Part shown: piece by piece, positions 36,652-45,323 of the stretch | Position numbering within the stretch: the stretch's first letter is position 1 | Layout of the letters: each line of letters starts with the position of its first letter | NCBI RefSeq assembly: GCF_030690045.1 | Contig: NZ_JAUYHK010000001.1 | Coordinates: 1-64,000 of the forward strand | Reading direction: 5' to 3' | DNA length: 64,000 nt | From: Thalassospira sp. | GTDB taxonomy: Bacteria; Pseudomonadota; Alphaproteobacteria; Rhodospirillales; Thalassospiraceae | Made by a program: the position numbers and the translations under genes | Notes under the pieces: generated by a model | Databases searched by the model: none | What the model was told of the DNA's origin: nothing | What the model saw: only the letters and a program-made list of their open reading frames with translations

Positions 36652-36834
36652 ACAATCCCCATCCTGTTTGCGATAAAACCGGCCGCTTCACCAAAAAGTG
36701 CGCTTGGTGACCTATTGTTCTTCACAACTTCGCAACATATCTGCAAACTATAATAACAAAAAAGCAACCGGGGCGTTTGATCGCGTCACCCGGTTTCCGG
36801 GAGGAGAGTCGTTTACATCAAAACGGAGGACGCC

Positions 36835-37374
36835 ATGTCCACAGCAACCGATTTTGTTCCAGGCGAACCCGCCCTGATGCTGACGGTGTTGCGCACCGCC
36901 AGCGACCATCTTGATCATGCTGTTTTGTTTGAACGTGTTCTGGCGCTGTTTTGCAGTGACGAGGACGGGCGGCAAATCACCGTCACCGACACCCCCGATT
37001 TACGCCGCCGGATTGACAATGCCATTGCCCATTTGCAGATGGCCGGTCTGATCCGCGTTGCAGATGGCGGTTTTTTGTCGATCACGTCTTTGGGACAGGC
37101 GATGATGATGGCCTATCCGCTGGGTATTGATGACGGCGTTTTGTGTTCGCTTCCGGCTTTTCGCAACCGGATTTATACGGATAATGCCCCGACAATTCAG
37201 GGACGCCCAACGCCCAGCCCGGCTTGTGGATCGGGCTTTTCGGCCGGAATTCATGCCATGCGTCTGACCGAAAACCCCTATCCATCCGATTGCCGCGATC
37301 ATGAAGACTGGCTGATGGGATGGGACGAGGCACTGGATCAGGCCAAGCGCGAACGCGAAACACTCGACAGTTAG
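36835..37374 (+). CDS. Winged-helix protein with C-terminal RMF-like domain
   Basis: 179 residues behind a strong GGAGG site. Residues 10-95 look like a winged helix (heptads in RRRIDNAIAHLQMAGLIRVADGG, with strand ITSLGQ). Residues about 130-168 read GFSAGIHAMRLTENPYPSDC then DWLMGWDEALDQ, matching the ribosome modulation factor pattern G-x-x-A-G-(x)-PY-(x)-W-x-x-GW-x-E-A. RMF dimerises ribosomes to 100S in Gammaproteobacteria. A regulator/RMF fusion could bind either nucleic acid or ribosomes; function is inferred. Confidence 0.6.
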   Translation: MSTATDFVPGEPALMLTVLRTASDHLDHAVLFERVLALFCSDEDGRQITVTDTPDLRRRIDNAIAHLQMAGLIRVADGGFLSITSLGQAMMMAYPLGIDDGVLCSLPAFRNRIYTDNAPTIQGRPTPSPACGSGFSAGIHAMRLTENPYPSDCRDHEDWLMGWDEALDQAKRERETLDS

Positions 37375-37388
37375 GTCAAAACACCCGA

Positions 37389-37712
37389 TCAGCCTGCCGG
37401 GACGTCATCATCGTCGGCGTCACCCTTCCCGTGACGCCCGGTAAACGGCACGATGGCAGCCTCGGTCAGCACTGGCATTTCAAGGGAAATGTCTGTCGCG
37501 CCGGACGCTGGCGCAACAGTATCACCGGGAATTTCGGCCACATCGCGCAGATGCCCGTCCAGCCGTCGCGCCGCCAGATCGCGTTCTGCCTGCTGTTTGT
37601 CACGATCCGATTTACGGCGGCCAAAAACCGCACGATTATGATCCGCCTGCCGGGATTTTTCATCACGGGCCTTGCGCTTGCGCACCTGCCGCAGATTGAC
37701 AAGATCAGCCAT
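37389..37712 (-). CDS. DUF4169 family small basic protein
   Basis: 107 residues. The N-terminal half matches the alphaproteobacterial DUF4169 family: MADLVNLRQVRKRKARDEKS, NRAVFGRRKSDRDK and the ARRLDGHL ending. The C-terminal 45 residues are low in complexity with an acidic tail. GGGGGAG precedes the ATG. No function is known. It is convergent with the RMF-like gene (14 bp between stops). Confidence 0.8.
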   Translation of the reverse strand: MADLVNLRQVRKRKARDEKSRQADHNRAVFGRRKSDRDKQQAERDLAARRLDGHLRDVAEIPGDTVAPASGATDISLEMPVLTEAAIVPFTGRHGKGDADDDDVPAG

Positions 37713-37803
37713 GAAAAATCTCCCCCTTCAGACAAAACGGGCGCTTTGTCACCAAAGCACCCGTTTCAGGCCGTTCACAGATATTTAAATTACATACTCC
37801 GTC

Positions 37804-38913
37804 CTAGCGGACGAAAATATGCACTTCGTTGGCCGATGCCGACGGGCTGGTGGCATCCGAGACACGCACCCGGCTGGCGGGCATGCCCATATCGGTCAGC
37901 GACCGCAACACGCTTTGCGCATGGCGTTTGGATTTGTTGCTGTTCAGCGCGACCTGTGCCGGGGTACCCCGGTTCGGGGTGACGGCAACAACGTCAAAGG
38001 TGGCTTCCGGGCGACGTTCCAGCGCCCGGTTGACCGCATTATAAAGCGCCTGTTCGTATTTAACGCTTTCGCTGTCAAAGCGGATCACAACCAACGGCTT
38101 GTCATTTGCGGTCGGCATGGCGCGGTTCGAGGCGCTCGGTTGCGCCTGCATCGACCGTTTGGCAAGCGATTCGCCAAAGATTTCACCATTCTTGATTGCA
38201 AGGGCCAGCGCATTCAGATTGGACCGCTCGTTGGAAATATAGCCGGTCTGGCGGGCCAGATCGTCGCTGATTTCATTCAGAAGACGATCAATCTGCACCG
38301 TCGTGCGGTTGGTTTCGTCTTCCAGAAACGCCAGTTGACGGTGATCTTCGTCCACCGCACCGGAAACCTGATAGGCCGAGCGAACCGATTCCAGAAGGAA
38401 GGTCGAAAGAGTCGAGTCTGCCGACACATTATTCGCCAGCGAATTCATCGCCGCAATGTCGTCATTGACGTGATCCAGTTCGGTCTGGGCCTGATTCCAT
38501 TGTTGCACCAACACCGGGTTGCCCGGCGTTGTGCCAACTTGCAGGCGCGCACTGATCGCGGCAACCGTACCGTGATAGGCCTGCGAATTGCGCACCGTCT
38601 GGGCGCGCAATTGCTGCAAGGTGTTGTTGTGGGTATCCAGCGCAGTCTTGAGCCGGTTCAGTTCGACCTGCATGCTGTCAACACGGGTGCCGACAAAGGT
38701 CCCGGTCTGCGACATGCCGACAAGCGGCTGCGAACTGCGATCCATCCCGGCGGACCCCACCGCCGGGGTGCTGCTGCCATCGGCAGCCATTGTTTCCTGG
38801 CTGCCCGTCGGCTCGCCACTCAGTGACGGCCACAGGGCCTCGGAAGAAAATGAGCACCCGCCCAGCATCAGGACGGCGCCAATAACGGCGAGATAGGTTT
38901 TGCGAACGGCCAT
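37804..38913 (-). CDS. Lipoprotein with coiled coil and OmpA-like C-terminus
   Basis: 369 residues from ATG 38913. Lipobox LGGC (Cys about 20), a Ser/Gly-rich spacer (25-75), a long helical region with coiled-coil character (about 75-230), then a C-terminal domain (about 265-369) with a beta-alpha pattern like OmpA (VVIRFDSESVKYEQALYNAV, SKRHAQSVLRSLTDMGMPAS, VRVSDATS, VHIFVR). I recognise no specific family name; the layout suggests an outer-membrane protein that contacts peptidoglycan. The region upstream holds no other gene. Confidence 0.6.
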   Translation of the reverse strand: MAVRKTYLAVIGAVLMLGGCSFSSEALWPSLSGEPTGSQETMAADGSSTPAVGSAGMDRSSQPLVGMSQTGTFVGTRVDSMQVELNRLKTALDTHNNTLQQLRAQTVRNSQAYHGTVAAISARLQVGTTPGNPVLVQQWNQAQTELDHVNDDIAAMNSLANNVSADSTLSTFLLESVRSAYQVSGAVDEDHRQLAFLEDETNRTTVQIDRLLNEISDDLARQTGYISNERSNLNALALAIKNGEIFGESLAKRSMQAQPSASNRAMPTANDKPLVVIRFDSESVKYEQALYNAVNRALERRPEATFDVVAVTPNRGTPAQVALNSNKSKRHAQSVLRSLTDMGMPASRVRVSDATSPSASANEVHIFVR

Positions 38914-39244
38914 TTCGATCAATTACCTAAACTAGGAATAAGCGAATCTCCCAAGGCCTGCATTCTTATAGTGAAAACAAGCCCCTGCTCCCCCGGGATT
39001 GGGTGCATCTTAATAGACGACTCCTTGAGGAACAAGACGCATTTGCCGCTTTTTTATCCGGGCATTGGTATAATGGTCATATTATGATGATCGGACCATC
39101 AGAATGGCTGAATATTTGGGCTTTTTGAACTGTCAGGAAAAAATACGGTTTTTTGAAATTTACCGCTTGCAATGCCCCGGCGCTTTGCATAAGTTCCGCT
39201 CCGCCGACGGGGAGCACTGCAAACCGGTGGAAACACAAGGCAAA
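38914..39244. other. 331-bp region between the lipoprotein gene and tRNA-Arg
   Basis: No convincing gene. It holds a perfect TATAAT at 39069-39074 and the tRNA promoter candidate noted separately. A plus-strand open frame starting at 39104 runs through the tRNA and is not real. Confidence 0.55.
39167..39193 (+). promoter_or_regulatory. Possible promoter of tRNA-Arg
   Basis: TTGCAA (39167-39172) and CATAAG (39188-39193) with a 15-bp spacer lie about 52 bp before the tRNA. The match to alphaproteobacterial stable-RNA promoters is approximate. Confidence 0.35.
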
Positions 39245-39321
39245 GCGCCCATAGCTCAGCTGGATAGAGCATCTGACTACGAATCAGAAGGCCGGAGGTT
39301 CGAATCCTTCTGGGCGCACCA
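39245..39321 (+). tRNA. tRNA-Arg (anticodon ACG)
   Basis: 77 nt including encoded CCA. Acceptor GCGCCCA pairs with TGGGCGC; anticodon stem TCTGA/TCAGA encloses CTACGAA (anticodon ACG, expected to be inosine-modified); T-loop GTTCGAATC is intact. Confidence 0.96.
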
Positions 39322-39325
39322 TTTT

Positions 39326-39362
39326 CAAAGGCCTGACGTTAGCGCGTCGGGCCTTTGTCATT
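39326..39362 (+). terminator. Terminator after tRNA-Arg
   Basis: A 13-bp stem with one G-U pair (CAAAGGCCTGACG with CGTCGGGCCTTTG), loop TTAGCG, then TCATTT; 4 bp after the tRNA. Confidence 0.85.
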
Positions 39363-39390
39363 TCCAGAATATCCAATCCCCGGCCATCCC

Positions 39391-39424
39391 TAAAACAAAA
39401 CGACCCCGGTATTGCCAACCGGGG
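39391..39424 (-). terminator. Terminator after the fasciclin gene
   Basis: CCCCGGT/ACCGGGG with a 7-nt loop; on the minus strand it is followed by TCGTTTTGTTTTA. It sits 47 bp after the fasciclin stop codon. Confidence 0.75.
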
Positions 39425-39471
39425 CCGCGACAAGGATTGCAGGAAATCAGGGCAAAAACCCGCCGTGCAAA

Positions 39472-39960
39472 TTACATACCCGGCATGATCACGGTATCGA
39501 TCACATGGATCACACCGTTATCGGCCTCGACATCCGCCGTGACCACGGTGGCATTGTCCACCATCACACCATTGGTCGCATTCACATCAATGATATCGCC
39601 CTGCACGCTGGCAACGGCCATTTCCTTGCCTGCGATGTCCGCGGCCATCACCTTGCCCGGCACGACGTGATAGGTCAGGATCGCCACCAGCTTGTCCCTG
39701 TTTTCCGGTTTCAGAAGGCCTTCAACCGTTCCGGCGGGCAATTTGGCAAAGGCTTCGTCGGTCGGGGCAAAAACCGTAAACGGGCCTTCGCCTTTCAGGG
39801 TATCGACCAGCCCGGCGGCCTGAACGGCGGCAACCAGCGTATTGAACGACCCGGCGGCAACCGCCGTATCTACAATATCGGCGGCCTTTGCCGGAAGGCT
39901 CGCCAGGACGGTTGCACCGGCAACAAGGGTGGCTGCGAAAAGTTTTTTAAATCCAGACAT
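39472..39960 (-). CDS. Secreted fasciclin-domain protein
   Basis: 162 residues from ATG 39960 with AGGAG upstream. Signal peptide about 1-26 ([20 protein letters not shown]). One FAS1 domain follows with both conserved boxes: [20 protein letters not shown] and [10 protein letters not shown], ending [15 protein letters not shown]1 domains mediate adhesion and extracellular or periplasmic interactions. It is a single-gene unit with its own terminator. Confidence 0.92.
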   Translation of the reverse strand: MSGFKKLFAATLVAGATVLASLPAKAADIVDTAVAAGSFNTLVAAVQAAGLVDTLKGEGPFTVFAPTDEAFAKLPAGTVEGLLKPENRDKLVAILTYHVVPGKVMAADIAGKEMAVASVQGDIIDVNATNGVMVDNATVVTADVEADNGVIHVIDTVIMPGM

Positions 39961-40210
39961 TGTCGTCTCCTGTTTGCGTTGGGGTTTCTGTCGGTCACGG
40001 CACTGCGTACGCCGCCCCACCTGCAAACAGTTCATTCATATAAAAGTGATCATGCCCCGGCCATCGACCTTCTCCGGCACCCCGTACAGGTATCTTATGG
40101 GGTCAAACCATGTTGCCGCACCGCCCGCTTGCGCAACATCAATACATCCCGTCTTTTCAATGCTATGATCAAATATCAGATATTCCCCGCGTCCAGTGAA
40201 CGAGGCCAGC

Positions 40211-40732
40211 ATGAACGCCAATACCCGCATCACCGTTTCCTGCACCGACCGGGTCGGTCTGATTTCCGACATTACCGGGCGGCTGTTTGACATTGGGGCC
40301 AATCTCGGCGCGACCAGTTTTGTGCTGGATCACGGGCGCGCCGGTTTCGCCACATCGTGCGAATTGCCCGACACCTGCCCGCTGGCCGAATGCGAGGCCG
40401 CCTTGCGGGAATTACCCATGGAAAAAGCCGACATCACGGTAGAATCCATGCCCGAAACCGCGCCACTGACCAGCGCACCGGGGGCAACCCATCTGATTGA
40501 ATGTTCCGGCGTGGATCAGCCCGGCCTGATTGCACGGCTGTCGGAAATCTTTATCGAATATCACGCCAATATCGTGCAACTTTCCGCCAGCGCCAGCAGC
40601 GAAAAAGACACCCGCGTCTATACCGCCCGCTTTGCCGTCGCCATCCCGACAGACCGTGCGGCCAATTGTCTGGCGACCCTTGCCAATACGGCCGGATCGT
40701 TGCGGCTGGTGTTCCGGTTTGTTGAACTCTGA
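40211..40732 (+). CDS. GcvR-like ACT-domain regulatory protein
   Basis: 173 residues from ATG 40211 (an upstream GTG at 40196 is also possible). Two ACT domains: the first ITVSCTDRVGLISDITGRLF, the second IECSGVDQPGLIARLSEIFI with HANIVQLSA. This is the plan of the glycine cleavage transcriptional repressor GcvR and related amino-acid sensors; there are no DNA-binding elements. No gcv genes are near, so the specific role is tentative. Confidence 0.8.
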   Translation: MNANTRITVSCTDRVGLISDITGRLFDIGANLGATSFVLDHGRAGFATSCELPDTCPLAECEAALRELPMEKADITVESMPETAPLTSAPGATHLIECSGVDQPGLIARLSEIFIEYHANIVQLSASASSEKDTRVYTARFAVAIPTDRAANCLATLANTAGSLRLVFRFVEL

Positions 40733-40764
40733 CCCTTTTGCCCTCAAGACAAGGCAAAAGGGTC
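40731..40764. terminator. Hairpin between gcvR-like and RTX genes
   Basis: A 12-bp perfect stem (GACCCTTTTGCC with GGCAAAAGGGTC) with a 10-nt loop contains the gcvR-like stop codon and lies 20 bp from the convergent RTX stop. There is no clear T-run, but position suits a bidirectional terminator. Confidence 0.55.
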
Positions 40765-40784
40765 AGACCGCGCCCCAATCATCA

Positions 40785-42620
40785 TCAAATATCTTCAAAG
40801 ACGACATTGCCTTCGTCCAGATCGGCAATCTCGATCCCGTCGATCTGCAAGCCATAACCGTAATGCCGCCCGTCGGCAAAATCGATGTAAACGCCCGTGT
40901 CGTTCTGTTGCGCATGGGCAATGAAATCATCGAAATCATCGATACCGCTTTTTTGCTGGAAGGTTTTGCCAAGCAGAACCCGGTCGCCATTCTCGCCTGT
41001 CTGAAAGTCGGTAATGCGATCACGTTCCGCCCCGCCTTCAAAATGGGTCCAGATGAAATCATCCCGCCCGCCACCACCCGTCATAAGATCGTTACCATCT
41101 CCACCCTGAAGACGGTCATTGCCGGCTTCACCATATAAAACATCGTGGCCGTTTTCACCGTGAAGCCAGTCATTGCCACTGCCACCCGTCATAAGATCGT
41201 TACCATCTCCACCCTGGAGACGGTCATTGCCGGCTTCGCCATATAAAACATCGTGGCCGTTTTCACCGTGAAGCCAGTCATTGCCACTGCCGCCATACAT
41301 ATGGTCGCGGTCATCACCGCCATACAGAAGGTCGTCGGCAACATCGCCATAAAGCTTGTCGTTGCCTTCATTCCCGTACAAATATGTCCTATCGGCCTCG
41401 AAAAAATCATCGTAGTGAATGTTGTTGGCGATCAGGATATCATCACCTTCGCCCCCGATCAGGCTGTCCCCCTCATCATTGCCATAAATGATGTCGTCCC
41501 CGGCACCTCCATCAAGGATGTCCCGACCATCCATGCCGTGCTGCCTGCCGTAAAGAATATCATCACCGTCGCCGCCGAAAACTTGCGCACCGGACAGGGT
41601 ATCGTCCCCGCCATGGCCATAGATGGTATCAATGCCAAAAAAACCATCAATCACGTTATTTCCGTCATCACCGATCAGCACATCATGGTGCTGCGATCCG
41701 GTAATATTCTCGACATTCCGGATAACATCGCCTTCGGCATCACCGCCATTCGCTGTACCGTTCCGCAGATCTATTTCCACGGCTTCACTTGATCCCAGAT
41801 ACTGAACCTCGTCAATTCCGTCACCGCCATCCATGAAATCCGCACCGCTTCCCCCGGTCAGGGTGTCATCACCGCCATGCCCCAAAAGAACATCGTTGCC
41901 CCATTCGCCATTCAACTCATTGCCACTGCTGCTGCCGATCAGCAAATCATCACCACCTGCCCCCAGAAGAACACCTTCGCGGTCTTCCCCGGCGACAAGG
42001 ATGTCATCGTGGTTCGATCCGCGTACATTCAGACGATTCAAGTCGCCGCTTTCTTCTTCACCGACAAAGGAAATTCGGTCTCCGTCGGCATGACCGCCAA
42101 AGCCGGTCATGCTATCCTGATCGAAATAAACCGCCTCATTCGACGAACCATAGGCGACGCCCGGCTCGATAAGCGTGGAATGCACGTCGCGATGGTCAAA
42201 AACGATGGTATCTGCCCCGGCACCTCCTTCGACCATTACCATTTCACCCTCAAAATAATCATCCGCACTGGTGCCGATCACCCCGACCTTCTGCTCCACA
42301 TGAACGCGGTATTCATGGACGACCAGCCGGTCACCCGCCGCATCGCCCCCACTGACATCAAGCTGCGCCACCTGTTCGCCGGGCGGGACATCTTCATTAT
42401 TGTAAAACCGGAAATTCACGGGCGCATCGGACCCGGCATAAGACAGGGTAAACGTCCCACTTTCACTGACCATAAAGGTATCAGCCCCGGCTCCACCAAT
42501 CGCGGTATCTCCGCTGCCGAGATGAATCTGATCATCTCCGTCCAGGCCATAGATGACATCCCGCCCGCGTGAGGCCTGATGCAGTATGTCGTTTTCATTG
42601 GTACCGATGATACGTGCCAT
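40785..42620 (-). CDS. RTX calcium-binding repeat protein
   Basis: 611 residues from ATG 42620 behind AGGAGTTCCCC. Runs of the nonapeptide GGxGxDxLx repeat (for example GGAGADTFMV, GGDGDDILYG, GGAGDDIIYG) fill most of the chain in four or five blocks, each forming Ca2+-binding beta rolls. The end is typical for type I secretion (an aspartate-rich unit, then hydrophobic FEDI near the C-terminus). There is no catalytic domain and no signal peptide, so export by a type I system, possibly the one in this window, is likely. Two tandem 36-residue segments are near-identical. Confidence 0.9.
   Translation of the reverse strand: MARIIGTNENDILHQASRGRDVIYGLDGDDQIHLGSGDTAIGGAGADTFMVSESGTFTLSYAGSDAPVNFRFYNNEDVPPGEQVAQLDVSGGDAAGDRLVVHEYRVHVEQKVGVIGTSADDYFEGEMVMVEGGAGADTIVFDHRDVHSTLIEPGVAYGSSNEAVYFDQDSMTGFGGHADGDRISFVGEEESGDLNRLNVRGSNHDDILVAGEDREGVLLGAGGDDLLIGSSSGNELNGEWGNDVLLGHGGDDTLTGGSGADFMDGGDGIDEVQYLGSSEAVEIDLRNGTANGGDAEGDVIRNVENITGSQHHDVLIGDDGNNVIDGFFGIDTIYGHGGDDTLSGAQVFGGDGDDILYGRQHGMDGRDILDGGAGDDIIYGNDEGDSLIGGEGDDILIANNIHYDDFFEADRTYLYGNEGNDKLYGDVADDLLYGGDDRDHMYGGSGNDWLHGENGHDVLYGEAGNDRLQGGDGNDLMTGGSGNDWLHGENGHDVLYGEAGNDRLQGGDGNDLMTGGGGRDDFIWTHFEGGAERDRITDFQTGENGDRVLLGKTFQQKSGIDDFDDFIAHAQQNDTGVYIDFADGRHYGYGLQIDGIEIADLDEGNVVFEDI
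41076..41291 (-). repeat. Two tandem 108-bp near-identical units in the RTX gene
   Basis: The unit encodes MTGGSGNDWLHGENGHDVLY followed by GEAGNDRLQGGDGNDL. The two copies differ at only a couple of positions seen by eye, a sign of recent duplication. Confidence 0.85.
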
Positions 42621-42739
42621 GGGGAACTCCTGCTGATGTGATGAAATCACCACAACGCTACCCCTTTAAGGCGAGTGAAAAAAGGTAAATAACACTTAAA
42701 ATTAAGTACAATTTTCGATCAAAATTGCAAATTCTTTGC

Positions 42740-42757
42740 GGTGACTGTCACGTCACC
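42740..42757. promoter_or_regulatory. Inverted repeat upstream of the RTX gene
   Basis: GGTGAC-TGTCAC-GTCACC has perfect 6-bp arms, about 120 bp upstream of the RTX start. The half-sites recall CRP/FNR-type sites (GTGA/TCAC), but the spacing is 8 rather than 6, so binding by such a protein is uncertain. Confidence 0.35.
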
Positions 42758-42820
42758 AGCACATCACCGCTTCAAAGAAGGCACGACCTTCCTTAACATC
42801 TTGATTTCGCCAATCGGGCT

Positions 42821-43981
42821 TTAAAGGACCACCCGGTTCCGCCCGGCCTGCTTGGCGGCATAAAGTTTCTGATCGGCTTCTTTCAGCACCGCCCACGGAT
42901 CGGTAACATCATCGGTGCGTTCGGCAATGCCGACGGAAATCGTCACCGAAACGGTTTTGTTTTTATCGGGCGGGCTGATTTTGATGGCAGCAATACGCTT
43001 GCGCAAATCTTCCAGCGGGGATTTGGCCCGATCTGCCGGACGACCCGGGAAAATCACGGTAAATTCTTCGCCGCCATACCGGAACGCCTTGCCCCCGCCA
43101 CCCACACGGGCCAGTTCGCGGGCCACCCGGCGCAACACGATATCGCCAACATCATGGCCATAGGTATCGTTGAATTTCTTGAAATGATCGACATCCAGCA
43201 TCGCCACCGCATATTGATTGCCCAGTTCGGCCAGCGCATGGCCAAGGGCACGCCGCCCCGGCAGGCCGGTCAGATCATCAACAAAGGCCATCCGCCACGC
43301 TTCTTGCGCCAACCCGGCCAGAACCACCCCGGTTGCCCCCAGATAGCCAAACCGTAAATAACCCGGCCCGGCAAGGGTGGCGGCGACAATGGCGATGATG
43401 GCACTGGCAAAGGCGATTTCAAGCGGACGGCGGCTGGCGATCAAAATCCCGACCGACAACAGGGCAAGGATAAAGGCCGGTTGCGGCACATCGGCAAATA
43501 ACGGCCCGGCATCAACCAGTTGAAACGCCAGAATGGCCCGCAATGCCGCCCCGACATCGGCCTGCCCGGCCAGCATCACCATGATGAACAGTTGCAGTCC
43601 CAAAAACAGCATGCGGGCAATACCGCGCGGGTTAAGCACCCCGCGTTCGGCAACAAACCCCAACACCACCAGATTGACCGGCACCAGATACAATGTCGCC
43701 AACCGCAAAAATGCCAGACCCTCTGCCGAAAATCCGCCGCCATTGGCAACCAGAACGCCATAACAGACTAACAGCAACACCATGACAAAAACAGCGCGTC
43801 CCCGCCCGAACCACAGGCCAATCGCCGCCCCCAGCACCGCCAGAACAAACGGGCCATGCCGCACCAGACCGGACAAATCATCGGGCACCAGACCGGGCGA
43901 CAGCGCCAGCATCAGGCAAGAGCCCAGCACAAGCAACGGCGCAAAACTGGCAGAAATCAGACTGGTGAATGATTGACGCAT
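42821..43981 (-). CDS. Membrane-bound diguanylate cyclase
   Basis: 386 residues. Six or more hydrophobic helices fill about 10-225, then a GGDEF domain with the intact GGEEF active site (FRYGGEEFTVIFPG), DDLTGLPGRRAL at its start and the [11 protein letters not shown] ending. No RxxD inhibitory motif lies before GGEEF (the position reads GGGGKAF), so product inhibition may be weak. It should be enzymatically active. It is the next gene upstream of the RTX gene on the same strand, with a 200-bp gap, so a joint role in surface behaviour is possible. Confidence 0.92.
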   Translation of the reverse strand: MRQSFTSLISASFAPLLVLGSCLMLALSPGLVPDDLSGLVRHGPFVLAVLGAAIGLWFGRGRAVFVMVLLLVCYGVLVANGGGFSAEGLAFLRLATLYLVPVNLVVLGFVAERGVLNPRGIARMLFLGLQLFIMVMLAGQADVGAALRAILAFQLVDAGPLFADVPQPAFILALLSVGILIASRRPLEIAFASAIIAIVAATLAGPGYLRFGYLGATGVVLAGLAQEAWRMAFVDDLTGLPGRRALGHALAELGNQYAVAMLDVDHFKKFNDTYGHDVGDIVLRRVARELARVGGGGKAFRYGGEEFTVIFPGRPADRAKSPLEDLRKRIAAIKISPPDKNKTVSVTISVGIAERTDDVTDPWAVLKEADQKLYAAKQAGRNRVVL

Positions 43982-44295
43982 GGGCCCGATGATTGCCTTT
44001 TATTCCCCCGATCCGCAATGACACGCGGAATCCCGCCAATCTAGCGACAGGACCGCCGGGGAGCCATTGCTTTATCCATCCATCGCACAGTTTTATCGGC
44101 CAACAGCCAAAAATCCGGGCGCGACCATTGTCTTATTGGACGACAGGGCGGCATGTCTGTTAGCATCCGCGCAAATTATCCTGCGGCGCAAAATGATCGC
44201 AGGCAAAAATGCTGTCACGGCGGCCACGGTTAAAATCATCACGCCAGACGGGTTTGCCCATGCAAACCCGAAGAACAGGTTTTTGGAGAATAATC
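43982..44295. other. 314-bp region between the membrane cyclase and the lyase gene
   Basis: Divergent promoter region with no gene that I can support. Its right end carries the inverted repeat reported separately. Confidence 0.55.
44249..44270. promoter_or_regulatory. Perfect inverted repeat upstream of the malyl-CoA lyase gene
   Basis: CGGGTTTGC-CCAT-GCAAACCCG: two 9-bp arms and a 4-nt centre, 25 bp before the start codon. It could be an operator or an RNA hairpin near the ribosome site (GGAG at 44284). Confidence 0.45.
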
Positions 44296-45282
44296 ATGAG
44301 TTTCACCATCCCCCGCACCGCCCCGGCCCGCCTCAACCGGTCCGAACTGGCCGTGCCCGGCAGCCGGATCGAATTGTTTGAAAAGGCCGCCAAATCAAAG
44401 GCGGATGCCATTTTTCTGGATCTGGAAGACGCGGTCGCCCCGTCGGACAAGGAACAGGCCCGCAAAAACATCATCGCCGCGATCAATGACATCGATTGGG
44501 GCGACAAGGTTTTATCGGTGCGGATCAACGGCCTTGATACCCATTATATGTATCGCGATGTGGTGGATGTGCTCGAACAGGCAGGCGACCGTCTTGACCT
44601 GATCATGATCCCCAAGGTCGGCACGGCATCGGATGTTTATGCCCTGGATATGCTCGCCACCCAGATTGAAATGGCCAAGGGCCGCAAAAAGCGCATCGGC
44701 TTTGAACTGATCATTGAAACCGCGCTGGGCATGCAGAATATCCATGAAATTGCCGCCGCCTCGCCCCGCAACGAATCGCTGCATTTCGGGGTGGCGGATT
44801 ACGCCGCCTCGACCAAGGCAATGACAACCGGCATTGGCGGCCCCAACCCGCATTATGGTGTTCTGACCGACAAGGACGGCGATACCGAACGGCAATATCA
44901 CTGGGGCGACATGTGGCATTACGCCATTGCCCGCATGGTGGTCGCCGCCCGTGCCAATGGCTTGCGCCCGATTGACGGCCCGTTTGGCGATTTTTCCGAC
45001 CCCGAAGGCTATCGGGCGCAAGGGGCGCGGGCAATGGTGCTGGGCTGCGAAGGGAAATGGGCGATCCATCCCAGCCAGATCACCCTTGCCAATGATGTCT
45101 ATTCCCCGTCCGACGCCGAAATCACCAAGGCCAAACGCATTCTTGAGGCCATGGCAAAGGCCCAGTCCGAAGGGGCAGGCGCCGTTGCCCTTGATGGCCG
45201 CCTGATCGACATCGCCTCGATCAAACAGGCCGAAGTCATGGTCCGCCAGGCCGAGGCGATTGCAAAAAAGACCGCCGGTTAA
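44296..45282 (+). CDS. L-malyl-CoA/beta-methylmalyl-CoA lyase family (CitE-like)
   Basis: 328 residues from ATG 44296 with GGAG upstream. HpcH/HpaI aldolase family: FLDLEDAVAPSDKEQAR, the Mg2+ Glu in ELIIETALGMQNI and Asp in FGVADYAAS, GPFGDFSDPEGY and GKWAIHPSQ. The size and the PNPHYG insertion match Mcl1-type lyases, which split malyl-CoA to acetyl-CoA and glyoxylate (or the methyl version) in the ethylmalonyl-CoA and related pathways. No other genes of that pathway are adjacent. Confidence 0.9.
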   Translation: MSFTIPRTAPARLNRSELAVPGSRIELFEKAAKSKADAIFLDLEDAVAPSDKEQARKNIIAAINDIDWGDKVLSVRINGLDTHYMYRDVVDVLEQAGDRLDLIMIPKVGTASDVYALDMLATQIEMAKGRKKRIGFELIIETALGMQNIHEIAAASPRNESLHFGVADYAASTKAMTTGIGGPNPHYGVLTDKDGDTERQYHWGDMWHYAIARMVVAARANGLRPIDGPFGDFSDPEGYRAQGARAMVLGCEGKWAIHPSQITLANDVYSPSDAEITKAKRILEAMAKAQSEGAGAVALDGRLIDIASIKQAEVMVRQAEAIAKKTAG

Positions 45283-45290
45283 TAACGCAG

Positions 45291-45313
45291 GAGGGGGCCA
45301 TCATCGCCCCCTC
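45291..45313. terminator. Hairpin between convergent lyase and oxidoreductase genes
   Basis: GAGGGGGC pairs with GCCCCCTC across a 7-nt loop, 9 bp after one stop and 11 bp before the other. The T-run is short, so strength is uncertain. Confidence 0.6.
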
Positions 45314-45323
45314 TTGCCCGGTC

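Noticed and set aside
39104-39670. Plus-strand open frame starting before tRNA-Arg
   Set aside because: It reads through the tRNA and its terminator and overlaps the fasciclin gene; no family resemblance.
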